A DNA stretch of 64,000 nucleotides from Acephala macrosclerotiorum (Eukaryota > Ascomycota > Leotiomycetes > Helotiales > Mollisiaceae). This document shows, one piece after another, positions 10,209 through 20,805 of the stretch. Both the position numbers and the translations under genes were made by a program. The DNA is taken from the NCBI GenBank assembly GCA_014904845.1, contig MU119460.1, positions 1 to 64,000 on the forward strand, in the 5' to 3' direction. Within the stretch, counting starts at the first letter, position 1, and every line of letters starts with the position of its first letter. The notes beneath the pieces are model-generated. The model saw only the letters and a program-made list of their open reading frames with translations. It was not told the origin of the DNA and made no database searches.

Positions 10209-13200
10209 GTTAATATCACGTTGGGATGAAGTCATCTTGTGCGAGAATGATGAACGACAGGACCACAAGGTCAACAGGAATGGTAGACTCAATGTGAAGG
10301 AATGCCCTACGTGTGTCTGGTCTTTGCGGAGATGGGGGTGCTCACGCTCAAGTCATCACCACGAAGATGATTTCGGAAAGCAAGCCGCTGTGAGCGTCGA
10401 CTTGACGAATATGAGCAAGGTCTTGCATGCCTTATCCCGAGCATGTCCATCATCAACAAAAATTGGGCGAGGATCATTTCAATCTACCAAATCGACCCTG
10501 GTGGGTGGTGGTGTCACCTATTACTCCTGAATATGCCAGAGCAGGAGCTGGGTGGCTTCACCATCTATACCCGAGTTGGAAGATTTGTGGAGGAGGAACT
10601 TACGAAGAGCGATCTTCTCTATCACCAATTGCAAATTTCGTTGAGTCCACATCATACTTCGATACAAGTCAATTCTTGCTCACGATCTCAGATTTTCTTT
10701 CATTTTCTTCGCCCAGTTCCAGTCCGTTGTCAAACTTCAGATCAATGTCTAGTTTCTCTTTGCTGCGATATTGTCGCATCACAGACCAGTGATTACTTAC
10801 ACAGTATCGAACTTTCAAGAATTTTAATTCTTCGCCAACGCATTGGTGATTTGCACCGTGCGGCCCCCTTCTTCCCCACAGCTTATCTCCACTCCGCGTT
10901 CTCCTCAGCACTACAAACGACTACAAACAATTACAAACAGTCAACTTTAATGCCCACCCCGACTCTGATTCCTCATGATCATCATCCGTCTGTCTCCGTC
11001 TGAAATCCTGTTATTTATTATCACAACCAATAAACTTCTATCCATAGGATTCTACTTCTCATCCGAACTTCGTATATGCCGCTTATGGATGCCTTGCTCA
11101 CGCGAGCTTTAGCCAAAGTCAGCGTCCCATCTCAATTCTCACTCATCTTTTAGGCCTTTTTATCAACGGGTTCGGATATCGCAGCCGGTTAGCGATTGGA
11201 CTGGGATTGTGGTTACGGTTGGACAGTGGCGTTTGTGGCTTGCGACAATTCGGCCGACGATGCGGGAGTCGTACAGGAGTGGCTCAGTCAGCCGCCGGCA
11301 TAGGCTGTGAAACCTGGGTGATATGTGATGGCACGCTGTGCTGAGAAATTCGTGTTGTTGAGAAAACAAAAAGGGAGAGCTGAAGCTGGGGGCTGGTGGG
11401 GTTGGGTAATAGGGTAGGAAAGTGGACATCTGGGATTGGTTGATTGGTGTTCTCGGTAGGGTATTTGGAGTTCACATAAGATATTGGGAAGAGTAATTGA
11501 TTGGTAAGCTCGGTTGAGATGTTTAATCTAGTATTCGGGCCTTTGGGGATAGAAGTTTAGGAATGTGGACATTCTATACCACTGGCATTCAAAGTTTGGC
11601 ACATCCGAATAGTTGCATGGCGGAAATGGAGTGCTGCGGCAAACGGCATAGAGTTTTCCTCCAGGGGTCGCGAATTGGGAATGAAGAAATCTTTCATTTG
11701 GTATATCATTGCCTCAGTTTCATCCTAATTTTCTTTCCTGGGCATCTGAAGTTTGGTATTGTTCCAACGATTGGTGCGTGTATTGTAGCTGCGGCAAAGT
11801 TTGTGTAACATCAGAACAATCACCTCGCCGTTGCATGGTTGTGGGGGGATGACTCGCACCGGATTTCTGAGATAGGAGAGATCTGCAGAATTCTAGAACA
11901 ATGTCCACTTCGTGCAGGCGCTTCGTCTCCTCTGTGATTTGGTGCTGAAAGGCTGACGCAGGATCTAATATCAACACTTGACCATCCGGTCAGGACTCCA
12001 ATTGCAGATTAGAATTGAACAGTCTAGTATCAATTCAATTACTGTTCCTCCTGGCCGCAGGAAGCCATGCCGCTCTCGAATTCACGAATAATCAATATCT
12101 TCAAAATGCAGTCAGCGGCGCTTGAAAGATTGAAGAGACGCATGTCACAAACGCTGCAGACGCGTCTGAATAAGACTTCAACAGGACTGGAATACTTTAA
12201 GTTGAACAATCGCCAGGACTAATCCGTATTCCGGGACGCTGGGACACTTGCAGCTGCGTTTTCCTGTGGTGAGAGACGTTTTGGGAGCGTTAAAGCTTTT
12301 AGAGTCTCTCTTGCATGGCAAATACCAGTCTCTGATATACGGAGGTAAACGTCAGCTGATGTTTTCAGATGCAGAATTACAAGCCAAAAGAAGGTTTGGA
12401 GGCCACAGGTGGGTCGTGCACTTCCCTCCAATCAAATTTTTTGGCCGAATGGTTGACAGGTTTCCTTGTCGATAGCATTAGGTGCTCGCTTAATTATGTG
12501 CTTACACGGTTCAGCTTTCACTCTCCCGAGATCTAAGCCCTGCCCTCGTCCCATTTATCTCACCAGATATACCCGGCTTCCCGTGCCGAAAGGACCCCAA
12601 AATTACCTTACAGTTGGAATTCTGCCCTATTGTGGGATGCGTCGTATTGTATCACTTTGTGCCTCACCCAACCAAACAGCTGTGGTTAAGGGGCGAGGAA
12701 TGTTCCGCTCTCCATGTAAGAGGATTTTCATCACTTGCATGGATGTATAACCCCGACATTCAGATTCAAAATATTCTCATTGGTCCGTGTTTTCATCCCA
12801 TCATGTACCTGAATATTTTCATTCGTCAATTCGCTTGTTGCTGAGCTTCATTTCAGGGGGTTCTAGCTCGCCCTTTCGCCTCGCTAAATCCTCGGGGGCT
12901 GAGCTGTACAGGGACAGCTCAATTACCACCCGTACCTGTATTCCTGTGCTTCTCTCCACAGCCAGCCAAAAAAAACACAGCCAACTGGCACTAAAACTGC
13001 CAAGACTTACGTACTCTGCCTCCGCTCCGCTGCACATCTTGGCACCAAGTTTCACAGAAGTAACTTGTGCGAGGACAAGCCACAATGCTTTTCGAGGCGG
13101 CAGCCAGCAGGGAGACTTAGGCGAGCTGTGCCTTGTTTAAGGTTATTAAGGCAGAAACAGATGATAGGCTATATGTGAATGGGCTGTGCCATCGAATGAG

Positions 13201-14285
13201 GATCAGTCAATGACGCCTGGATCTGAGTTAATCGATCCTTTTGAATGCACGTGACGAGCTCCTTGATGGATAGCTAGGTGGCTTGTGAAACATGAGGCAC
13301 AGTTTTCTTTACCAAGAGCAGGATGGAAAAAAAAATTACGAACAGGAGAAAGAAAGTGAAATCTAGGAAACTATCACGTGCAAGGAAGATACACCTTTCC
13401 TACTAGATCTCTGCGTCTTACGTTTTGCATCTATTATTGCCAGGGAGCCGATACCACGGCGCCCCAGACCGAATGCCTGACATAAGAGGCTGGCTCTGTT
13501 CATTGTTGGGTTCACAGCCTGACGTTCCAGCTGCAGCAACCCTGAAAGATCGGAGGATACAGTGGGCTCCCGCCGTCCCGCCGCCGAATAGTGATTCGGT
13601 TCCTTGACAGCGCTCAGGTACAGCGCGCTTCCAGCGTCACGTCCCACACGCAGCCTTGCTGACACCACTTCATCTGAACGGTCTGCGCAAAATCTCAAAT
13701 GAGCATGCCTATACATAGAATCCCAGTTCATAATTGAAAGTCTAGGGCACAGTTATGGGGTACTCGGAGGCTTTCGGTGCCTAAGCCTTTCTTCGGTTAA
13801 GCCTCTTTCGCATTAGGACTGCCGACCCCCAGGGCGCAGTCCCAAAAAAAATCATCTTTCGGCATCGGGGCTCCACTCCCATCACCAAAACACCATGAAC
13901 TCGTGCAAAACGGTGCAAACAATCGCTGGACCCCGCGTACCAAGGTACCGTGACAAGGTGTCAGACAGACTATCGGCCTCTTACGCTACTCTTGGAATCT
14001 TGGAGATGCGGCGGCTTTTGAAGTCAATGAGGATGGAGGAGGAAGATACTTAAACAGAGTGGAAGAAGGGTGCAGATCCTCACTCAATTCATCCAATCTT
14101 CTCATCCAACAGTCTCTCGCTCCTGCAAAGGCTTCAAGGCTTGAAAGAGTCTACAAAAGCATCTTTCTCTTCATTCGGTCCTCCTTCCTGTCACTTTCAT
14201 CCCCTCCACCTCAGCCCTCATCCTCGCACCTCCTCGACTTCGCTCCATTTAAACCTCAAAGTCGAGCCTCATCTCAACCCACATC
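10209..14285. other. Gene-poor stretch, no supported gene
   Basis: About 4 kb in which I can support no gene. Open frames up to 186 residues (plus 10443-11003) have no domain, no signal peptide and no splice pattern. A 7 bp inverted repeat (13816-13822 with 13836-13842) followed by eight A residues is the only local structure noted. The last 250 bases are CT-rich, like the 5' untranslated region of the gene at 14286. Confidence 0.5.
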
Positions 14286-15623
14286 ATGAGCAAAATCGCT
14301 ATCACAGCGGCGCTCCTCGCAGCCGTCTCCGCCATCCCCACCGGCGGCCAAAACGGCCCCCCCGGCTACAAACCCGGAAACGGCAAAGACACATGCGGAC
14401 AAATCATCCTGCCCATGGACGACTCCGTCCACGGTGCCGCCTTCAACATCTCTCTCGGCACACCCGCCCAAACCGTCACGCTTCTCGCAGACTGGACCTG
14501 GCAAAACACCTGGGTCGACACACCCGACTGCTACGGAAACTACTCTGTCTCCGGCTGTATCCCCAAAGGCCAGAATTTCTTCAACGACCAAGCTTCGACG
14601 AGTTTTGTAGATGATAAGACGCAGATAACGCAGAGTTGGTTGGGGACGGATTACACGCCGGGTCTTGGGTTCAGGAATGATTTTGGACGGGATAAGTTGT
14701 GTTTCCATTCCGATGCGAATGGAGAGAACTTGTGCTCTCCCTCTGTTGAAATCTCGGTTTCGAACTTCACTTCCAGACTACCTGTTATCTTCGACATTGG
14801 TGGGGTTTTCGGTCTCTCTCCAGTTTTGCCAGAATACAACAGCACATTCTGGCCTACTCCATACCAGATGTGGAAGCAAGGCATCATCGGCTCCAACAAC
14901 GGATGGCACATGTGCGGTGGTCTCAAGGATTACAGCACTTGCTATGGGAAGAAATACCTCACCATTCTTGGAGGAACAGATACCACTGTCTACGATACCA
15001 AGAAGACCGTTTACCACCCCACCTCTTTCAGCCCTTGCTTGAACTCGGGTCCTCATTTGTCCCTCACTCCTCCTCGCTACAACTACTGGTCCACTGTCTG
15101 GAGTGGATTCTGGGTCGGCAGCACCAGCTACTCTCTCAAGGCTGAGGCTGCTCCTGGGTACAACGCCACCACTGCGAGCCCACAATGTGATCCTATCGAC
15201 GCACTTGCCGTCTGGGATCAAGACAAGTTCGGATACGGTGCTGCTATGCCGTACGCTGGATTCAATGCCTTGGTCAGCTTGACTGGTGCACACATCGCGT
15301 ACAACAACAACACTCCCGGTCTCTTCGCTGTCAACAGTGGAAACGCTTCTATCTGGGCTGTGGACTGTGCTAAGGTGTCCAGCTTCCCTACTCTCACTTA
15401 TGAGTTTGGATACAACCAAAACATCACCTTGGTTCCTTCTCAATACATTGATACTTCGATGTACGCTGGACAGTGCTTGCTCAATGCTCGTCCTTGGGAT
15501 CGTGCGATTGAGGGTGCGCAGACTTTCTTCGGTCTGACTATTTTGAGCAGATCGCACCTGGAGTTTGACTTTGCTACCAACACGGTCGGTATCTCGCCTT
15601 TGAACGAGAACCTCTACGAGTAG
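14286..15623 (+). CDS. Secreted aspartic-protease-fold protein lacking both catalytic aspartate triads
   Basis: One exon of 445 residues. A signal peptide (about 1-17, ALLAAVSAIP) is followed by a short Gly/Pro-rich segment and a pepsin-like A1 fold. The first lobe has AAFNISLGTPAQTVTLLADW, in which the usual DTG active-site triad is D69-W-T; FDIGGVFGLSP and ILGGTD resemble conserved pepsin-family segments. In the second lobe the expected DTG/DSG reads ALVSLTGAHIAY, with Ser331 in place of the catalytic Asp. The tail FFGLTILSRSHLEFDFATNTVGISP matches the A1 C-terminus. There are many N-glycosylation sequons (NIS, NYS, NFT, NAT, NIT). The frame is intact and well used, so it is probably a non-peptidase member of the fold rather than a decayed gene. 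Its role is unknown; binding or inhibition is possible. Confidence 0.85.
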   Translation: MSKIAITAALLAAVSAIPTGGQNGPPGYKPGNGKDTCGQIILPMDDSVHGAAFNISLGTPAQTVTLLADWTWQNTWVDTPDCYGNYSVSGCIPKGQNFFNDQASTSFVDDKTQITQSWLGTDYTPGLGFRNDFGRDKLCFHSDANGENLCSPSVEISVSNFTSRLPVIFDIGGVFGLSPVLPEYNSTFWPTPYQMWKQGIIGSNNGWHMCGGLKDYSTCYGKKYLTILGGTDTTVYDTKKTVYHPTSFSPCLNSGPHLSLTPPRYNYWSTVWSGFWVGSTSYSLKAEAAPGYNATTASPQCDPIDALAVWDQDKFGYGAAMPYAGFNALVSLTGAHIAYNNNTPGLFAVNSGNASIWAVDCAKVSSFPTLTYEFGYNQNITLVPSQYIDTSMYAGQCLLNARPWDRAIEGAQTFFGLTILSRSHLEFDFATNTVGISPLNENLYE

Positions 15624-15953
15624 AGGTCAAGTGAAGAGAAGAAGTGTTGAGAATGAGAGATGCAGGGGAACATTTCTTTTGTCAAATGAGCATGCATAGT
15701 ATAATGTTTGGTGTTGGGAGACGGTGGTATTTATATCGCACTTTTGGGTGCGGGAAACTAGACTATAATTCATCGCAAAAATATACTGGAGCTTTGGGAA
15801 TGGGATACTGCATTTGGTCAAGGAGGGATAACTAGAGAAATCGAAAAGATTGTTTGAACTCTGCTTTGCACTTACATATTGTGACCTTGTCATGAATATC
15901 AATTGGGTCCAGGTGTCTGGAACTGTGGGTACAATAGTAGTTTAGTAGTCACG

Positions 15954-16129
15954 TGTAGCACTAGCCCAGTTAGGACTAGCGCCGTCTCGCTAGAGTTGAG
16001 GTTATATCCCCCAACTCTTGCGCGCTCTTCTAGATTATTAACTACAACTCAACGAATACAACTAGGATTACCTTATGTCTTCGTTTCTGGCCTATTACTA
16101 GTAATAGGTATCCCTTGGTGATACCAACA
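15954..16129 (-). mobile_element. Possible solo LTR of a Copia-type retroelement
   Basis: Read on the minus strand, this 176 bp block begins TGTTGGTATCACCAAGG and ends GTGCTACA, giving TG..CA termini like a long terminal repeat. Inside are ACTAGTAATAGG-type sequence and a GATATAACC segment flanked by GAGTTG and CAACTC. The 5 bp flanks (TCACG and GGAAC) do not match, so no target-site duplication supports it. No second copy or internal coding region is present in the window. Confidence 0.35.
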
Positions 16130-19107
16130 GGAACAATGTTATCTCTTTGAATTGAGGAAAGAGATGCTGATCAGCGAACTAATATCTTGAAGGATTCTAT
16201 GAGTAATCAGACTTCATTGGTCCGCTCGTGATGCTCTTATCCCTAGGTAGTTTGCGATAGGAAGGAAAAGGTACAGTACATGTGAGGCGCAGAAAATACG
16301 CTTGCAATTCAGCACCCGTTGGAAGTGGGACTTGCACGAGTGTGTGGCCTAGTCGATGCCGAGACCATCAAGCTGGCGCTTAAAGATAGCCAAACAAGTG
16401 CACCACGAGCACAAACGGCGGGAATAACCCATGAGTCTTGGGCTTTGCGGAGCCGTTTGAGTTCGACAACGAACCGTTCGCAAGCTAGAAACCACGTTCG
16501 ATAGAGCAAGCAAAAAGAAACGATAATGTATGCTCGAAGACCTAGGTGCATCTTCCTCGTGGAAACCAGCGGATCTGGTGTTGTGGTTGTAATTCCTCAG
16601 CTAGAAGGATTATGAGCTAGCTGATATAGCTAATGGATCAGCACGATGCTGAGCCAAAAGCTCACTTGATTCTTAACCGAAGGCAAGAATCAATTAATCC
16701 TACTTATAAGTATGAAGAAAGCTGACAGGCGCTGCACCTAAGTGGAGCCCCGCCAACTGAGGCTAGTCATTCACGTGACCGCGAATGACATGGTCTGCTC
16801 TCGTGGTCTTTTAGTGAGTAGCAACTATGCGAGTGGAAGCGTCGGAATCTCCAGAGCATGGAATTCTTGCTGGAAGACTTGTCCCAAAGTTCAAATTCGC
16901 ATGCCCCTTCGTGCCTTAGTCGTGACCCCGAATCATGGGTAGAATGCCAATATTACAGGCAAAGGCCATGGTGTGGGTGTAAAGTGTGTGTTCATGATGT
17001 CTGTTCCAGTCCAGCGGTGAGATGAGGATATATATAACATTAAACACGTGACCACCATAATAGCCAAGCTCTTGAAGGGTCAGCAAGAAAGTCCCTGAAT
17101 CGCCATCCTACAGCTGTAGGTATCTTTTCCGTTCTGTTAGAACGAAGTCAAACCTCTGTGCCGGAACTCTCTCTGGAAAAATCGTATCTTCGACCAAAGA
17201 AGTTTCTCCACCTCCCCACGCGCAGGGCGGACCAGGCGGTATTTGCTGCCATAAATCCGCCATAAATCCCTGAAATTGTTAGTGTAGATGCGTGGAGCTG
17301 ATTATTTCTCAGGAAAAGCTTGTCACTCTTTGGTTGCACGTCTCACAACTGTTCATGTTGAAGGTCTCAAGACCCAAGCTTCAATCCTTCTGGGGGTCAA
17401 AGAGCCGAATCTGAAGACTACCTTGGGTGTTCGTGTGGGTAAAGATGTACAGTGCAGACAGAATGCAGTGAGACTCATGTCAGGTCAGCCCAAGAACCGC
17501 AGAGCCGGATGTGTCGTTCCTTGGGCTGGACCCCCAATGCTGGAATTGAATGTATGTTTGGAAACCTTCACGTTCGGATGTTCGGATGTACGAAAGATCG
17601 CGCAACTTCGTATATGCGAGATTTGCAAGAGATGTTTCGGTCCCGAAGTGGTGCTGTGTTGTATGCACCTACAAGTTGCGGACCTGCACGCACGAATCCG
17701 TCTTTCATGTATTATTGTTTTTTCGAAATGAAAGGGCTGCGTCCTTGCACGTAACTGTGTGGCTTCGAGACCTTCTCGATCCTGTTGTATTATTCTAGAC
17801 GAAAAAGGCGCAATCTGCACAGTCCTTCGAGATGCATATCCGCTCTTCTGTTGTTCAACACCATATCCGCAAGTATATATCGAGGCTGCAGCGTTCTGCT
17901 AGTTGGGAAAGTCGTTTGCGGCGCGGTTCGCGATCGCGAGACCGGAATGCAGTGAGATATTGGGGGCTAGTGCTGCGGTATGAAAAAATAACAATTCTTC
18001 AGACGATCTTCGGATCTTCAGCGTTCATGCATCTCCAAGCTCGAGCTCACGTCCCCTCTCTCTGGCATCCCGCCTTGAATTCGAAGGGTTCTTTCATTGT
18101 TCGGAGAAGATGTGGGGTTGTGCGTTTTGCAATCTGTGCCTTGTGTGCCGCAGTCAATTGATAGGAGAATTGATAAAGACTCCAAGAGTGACATAACACA
18201 CCCCACGATGTAACCCCACCCCTCTCAAGTGCCGACGATCACTTACCTAATGAAGCTGACTGTCCGTCTGAAGCACCTTAACGCGGCTCTAGCATCGGCG
18301 CGCGGACTGCGCCGCTAAGTGTGATACTGTGTGCGCCCTGAGACATTGCACCAGCTGGCAGTACATTATGCAATACCCATTAGTGTCGAAAATACCTCTA
18401 AATGGGTACGAAGGAAGAGACCGCCGAAGAGGTACGTGAGTAACATGAACCAGAAATTGGACCAGAGTGCAGGATCGCACAAGTGTGAAGCCTGCCATCC
18501 TATCACAAGGAAGGGTTCAAAAGGTACCGAATCGTGGGATCGTGGCAGATGTTTGATTCGAGGATGTATGTTTGATGTTGAATCGTTGGCGTTTTTGTTT
18601 GGAGATGGAGAGATGGCGGAGGACACAGCGGAGCGGGGAGGATGTCTGTGGCGCTAACCCGAACAGGGATTTCCTTGACAAGTGGCGTTAAAAATAGAAG
18701 GGGGACTTCTGATAGGGCTGAGAGGGAATTGAAGGTAATTGAAGGGGTATTAGGAACGGCGATCACGAGGCGAAGGAGATGCGAATAATACGGAAAGATT
18801 CATAGAAGCTGATGTCTGAAGTTGGGAAGTGAAGTGGAATGAGACAAGTGCAAGCGAGGGATGACGATGTGATGGTAAAAATACTTTTTCATCGCGATAC
18901 GCGAGTTCTATTGCTGTCGTGCTTATATACAAACGCGTTGTTTGGTACTGGGTATGTCCATGCGATGAAACTCCTCAAATCGCATACAATGAACCACATG
19001 TCAGGTCGTTGGATTTTCTGTACTCCTCCCATGTCCTCTCCTGGAACCTCAAACTCCGGTCCCATGCATTGCAATTTAACATTAAACATATCATGAAAAG
19101 GATGGTT
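16130..19107. other. Gene-poor stretch, no supported gene
   Basis: Nearly 3 kb with only short unrelated open frames on both strands (the longest about 147 residues, plus 17288-17731). None has a signal peptide, known motif or splice logic. I see no RNA gene. Confidence 0.5.
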
Positions 19108-20805
19108 TCACATCCATTGTTGGAAGCTGCCTCCATCAATCTGACCCTGCTTCGAGCTCTCAGCAAGGGCTTCGATCCTCAAAAGCTTGGTTTGCAGAGC
19201 ACGTTCACGCTCCTGGATTTCCTCGAGCTTGAAGTCCACCATGCTAACCGAGGGGGAGCGACCTTGCTTGCACAGCCCCAGTCGTGCAGGCAAAGATCGC
19301 GTATTGGACATTGGTCGTTGAGGTTGTATTTTTAGGAGGTTGCCATGCAGGGCGCTCTTTAAGCGATCGAGTTGGTGGGAGATCACCTGAAGGTGGAGTA
19401 ATGTTTCGATGATCGCGCCGTAGGGCACCACGAAGGAGCCGATCGAGAGGGCGCTAGTAAGCGATTGAACGGCGTCGATGTTCTCGAGTTCGAGAAGGCG
19501 CGAGGACATAGTGTCGAGTGTTGTGTCGTAGGCTGATAGTAGGCGAACGTGGCACTTCAACATTGTGTAGAAGGTGGAATTGCTGAGTTGTCGGCCAGTG
19601 GTGAGCATGCTAGGGTCGAGACTGCCCCCAAAGTAGCCTTGTTGGGATTCCATTTGTGGTGTGATGAAGGGTGAGGCCCATGGAGATGACGATGGAGATA
19701 CTGATCGGCTTGATGTGATGGTATCGAATGTGCGGCAGATAGTTGAGATAAGGTCAATGAATCTCTCAGCGGTGGATAGAAGAACGCCCAAAGCCTCAGA
19801 TAGCTTCTGGCTCTCAGTAGTGTAAGAGCTTGAAGCCGTATGCATCCTCCTTGCCTGGTGCATGATCCTTTCCGAGCAGGCATCGATCTCAGATTGAAGC
19901 TTAGCCAATGTCTGGCAGTGAGCTTGTTCATTCTGTGTCATCATACCCAAGTCAGGTGCGGTACCCTCAGATGATGTTGCGGTAGTGATAGATGGTGTGA
20001 TTGTCGGCATATCCATTTCTTGGAAGGAGGAAATGCGAGAGGAAGTCTGAGCATCGAGGAGTGGCGGCGAAAGTGATATGTGGTTGTTGTAATATGGTAC
20101 AGCATTACTCATCGATTTCCTCTTCTTCGGGTTGGGTTCTGATGATACGTTCGGGAGGCCATTGTATGAGGCTAGAGGGTCGAGATCAGCCAAGCTGCCG
20201 TTTAATAAATCGGTCGGGTCGATTTTCATACAGTCGGGAAACTCTGAAATGTCCACGTTGTCAAAATATGTCTGATCCGTTATGCAATCCAAAAGGTCTG
20301 CATAATCTTCTGTTGATATGGGCTGGCCGTAGTGTGGAGGAGCGATAGACATAGAAGAGATTGATGATCCGGAACTGGATCCAAAGTTGTCCCAGCCATC
20401 CAGGTTGCTTGCGAAGTCTGGTGTCTGTCGAAGAGATGGCGAGATCTGGGAGGGTGAAATGGTTGGTCGTATAGATTCTGAGCTCTGAGCTCGAACCAAA
20501 TCTAATCCCTTGTTGCTACCATTGTCCGAAGCCCCTCCATCTGTTCCCGTCTCTCTCTGATATGCTGATGGGCTCTTCCTCCCCTTCTCAGAATGAGAAT
20601 TTGGCCTTGGTGCAGATGATTTCCTGGGTCGACCCGTCCTTTGAGCAGCACTGACGTTGCAATGCACTCCTGCCTTTGCACACCGCACACATGGTTCGTT
20701 CTCTTGGGGTCGAGTGCATCGAAGCTTCTGGTCGTGGCATCGGTCACAGGCAAACCTCTTCGCTGGTGTGGAGGGATCCTCCTGTTGCGAGCTCGAGGAC
20801 CACAT
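19108..20805 (-). CDS. AflR-type Zn(II)2Cys6 transcription factor
   Basis: One exon of 565 residues. A binuclear zinc cluster lies at residues 20-49 (Cys20, 23, 30, 39, 42, 49; spacing C-x2-C-x6-C-x8-C-x2-C-x6-C) in the form CDRCHDQKLRCTRP, the version seen in AflR-like regulators of fungal secondary-metabolite clusters. It is followed by an RTGRPRKS basic linker and a Ser/Pro-rich region. The C-terminal half (about 280-520) has helical segments such as LAKLQSEIDACSERI and LSTAERFIDLISTICRTFD that fit the aflatoxin-regulatory domain. The start is the first ATG, ten codons before the conserved KRFACDRC. It is likely a nuclear, pathway-specific activator. The nearest biosynthetic genes are the transporter and P450 at 23-28 kb; the PKS-NRPS is 25 kb away. 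Which genes it controls cannot be read from the sequence. Confidence 0.88.
   Translation of the reverse strand: MWSSSSQQEDPSTPAKRFACDRCHDQKLRCTRPQENEPCVRCAKAGVHCNVSAAQRTGRPRKSSAPRPNSHSEKGRKSPSAYQRETGTDGGASDNGSNKGLDLVRAQSSESIRPTISPSQISPSLRQTPDFASNLDGWDNFGSSSGSSISSMSIAPPHYGQPISTEDYADLLDCITDQTYFDNVDISEFPDCMKIDPTDLLNGSLADLDPLASYNGLPNVSSEPNPKKRKSMSNAVPYYNNHISLSPPLLDAQTSSRISSFQEMDMPTITPSITTATSSEGTAPDLGMMTQNEQAHCQTLAKLQSEIDACSERIMHQARRMHTASSSYTTESQKLSEALGVLLSTAERFIDLISTICRTFDTITSSRSVSPSSSPWASPFITPQMESQQGYFGGSLDPSMLTTGRQLSNSTFYTMLKCHVRLLSAYDTTLDTMSSRLLELENIDAVQSLTSALSIGSFVVPYGAIIETLLHLQVISHQLDRLKSALHGNLLKIQPQRPMSNTRSLPARLGLCKQGRSPSVSMVDFKLEEIQERERALQTKLLRIEALAESSKQGQIDGGSFQQWM

Noticed and set aside
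10443..11003. Plus-strand frame of 186 residues in the gene-poor stretch
   Set aside because: No domain, no signal peptide and uneven composition; competing frames are equally open.
13816..13842. 7-bp inverted repeat followed by eight A residues
   Set aside because: Looks like a bacterial-style terminator or RNA hairpin, but a single short stem in a fungal intergenic region has no supporting context; not a tRNA.
17288..17754. Overlapping open frames on both strands
   Set aside because: Four frames are open at once over the same bases, as expected from base composition; none shows coding character.
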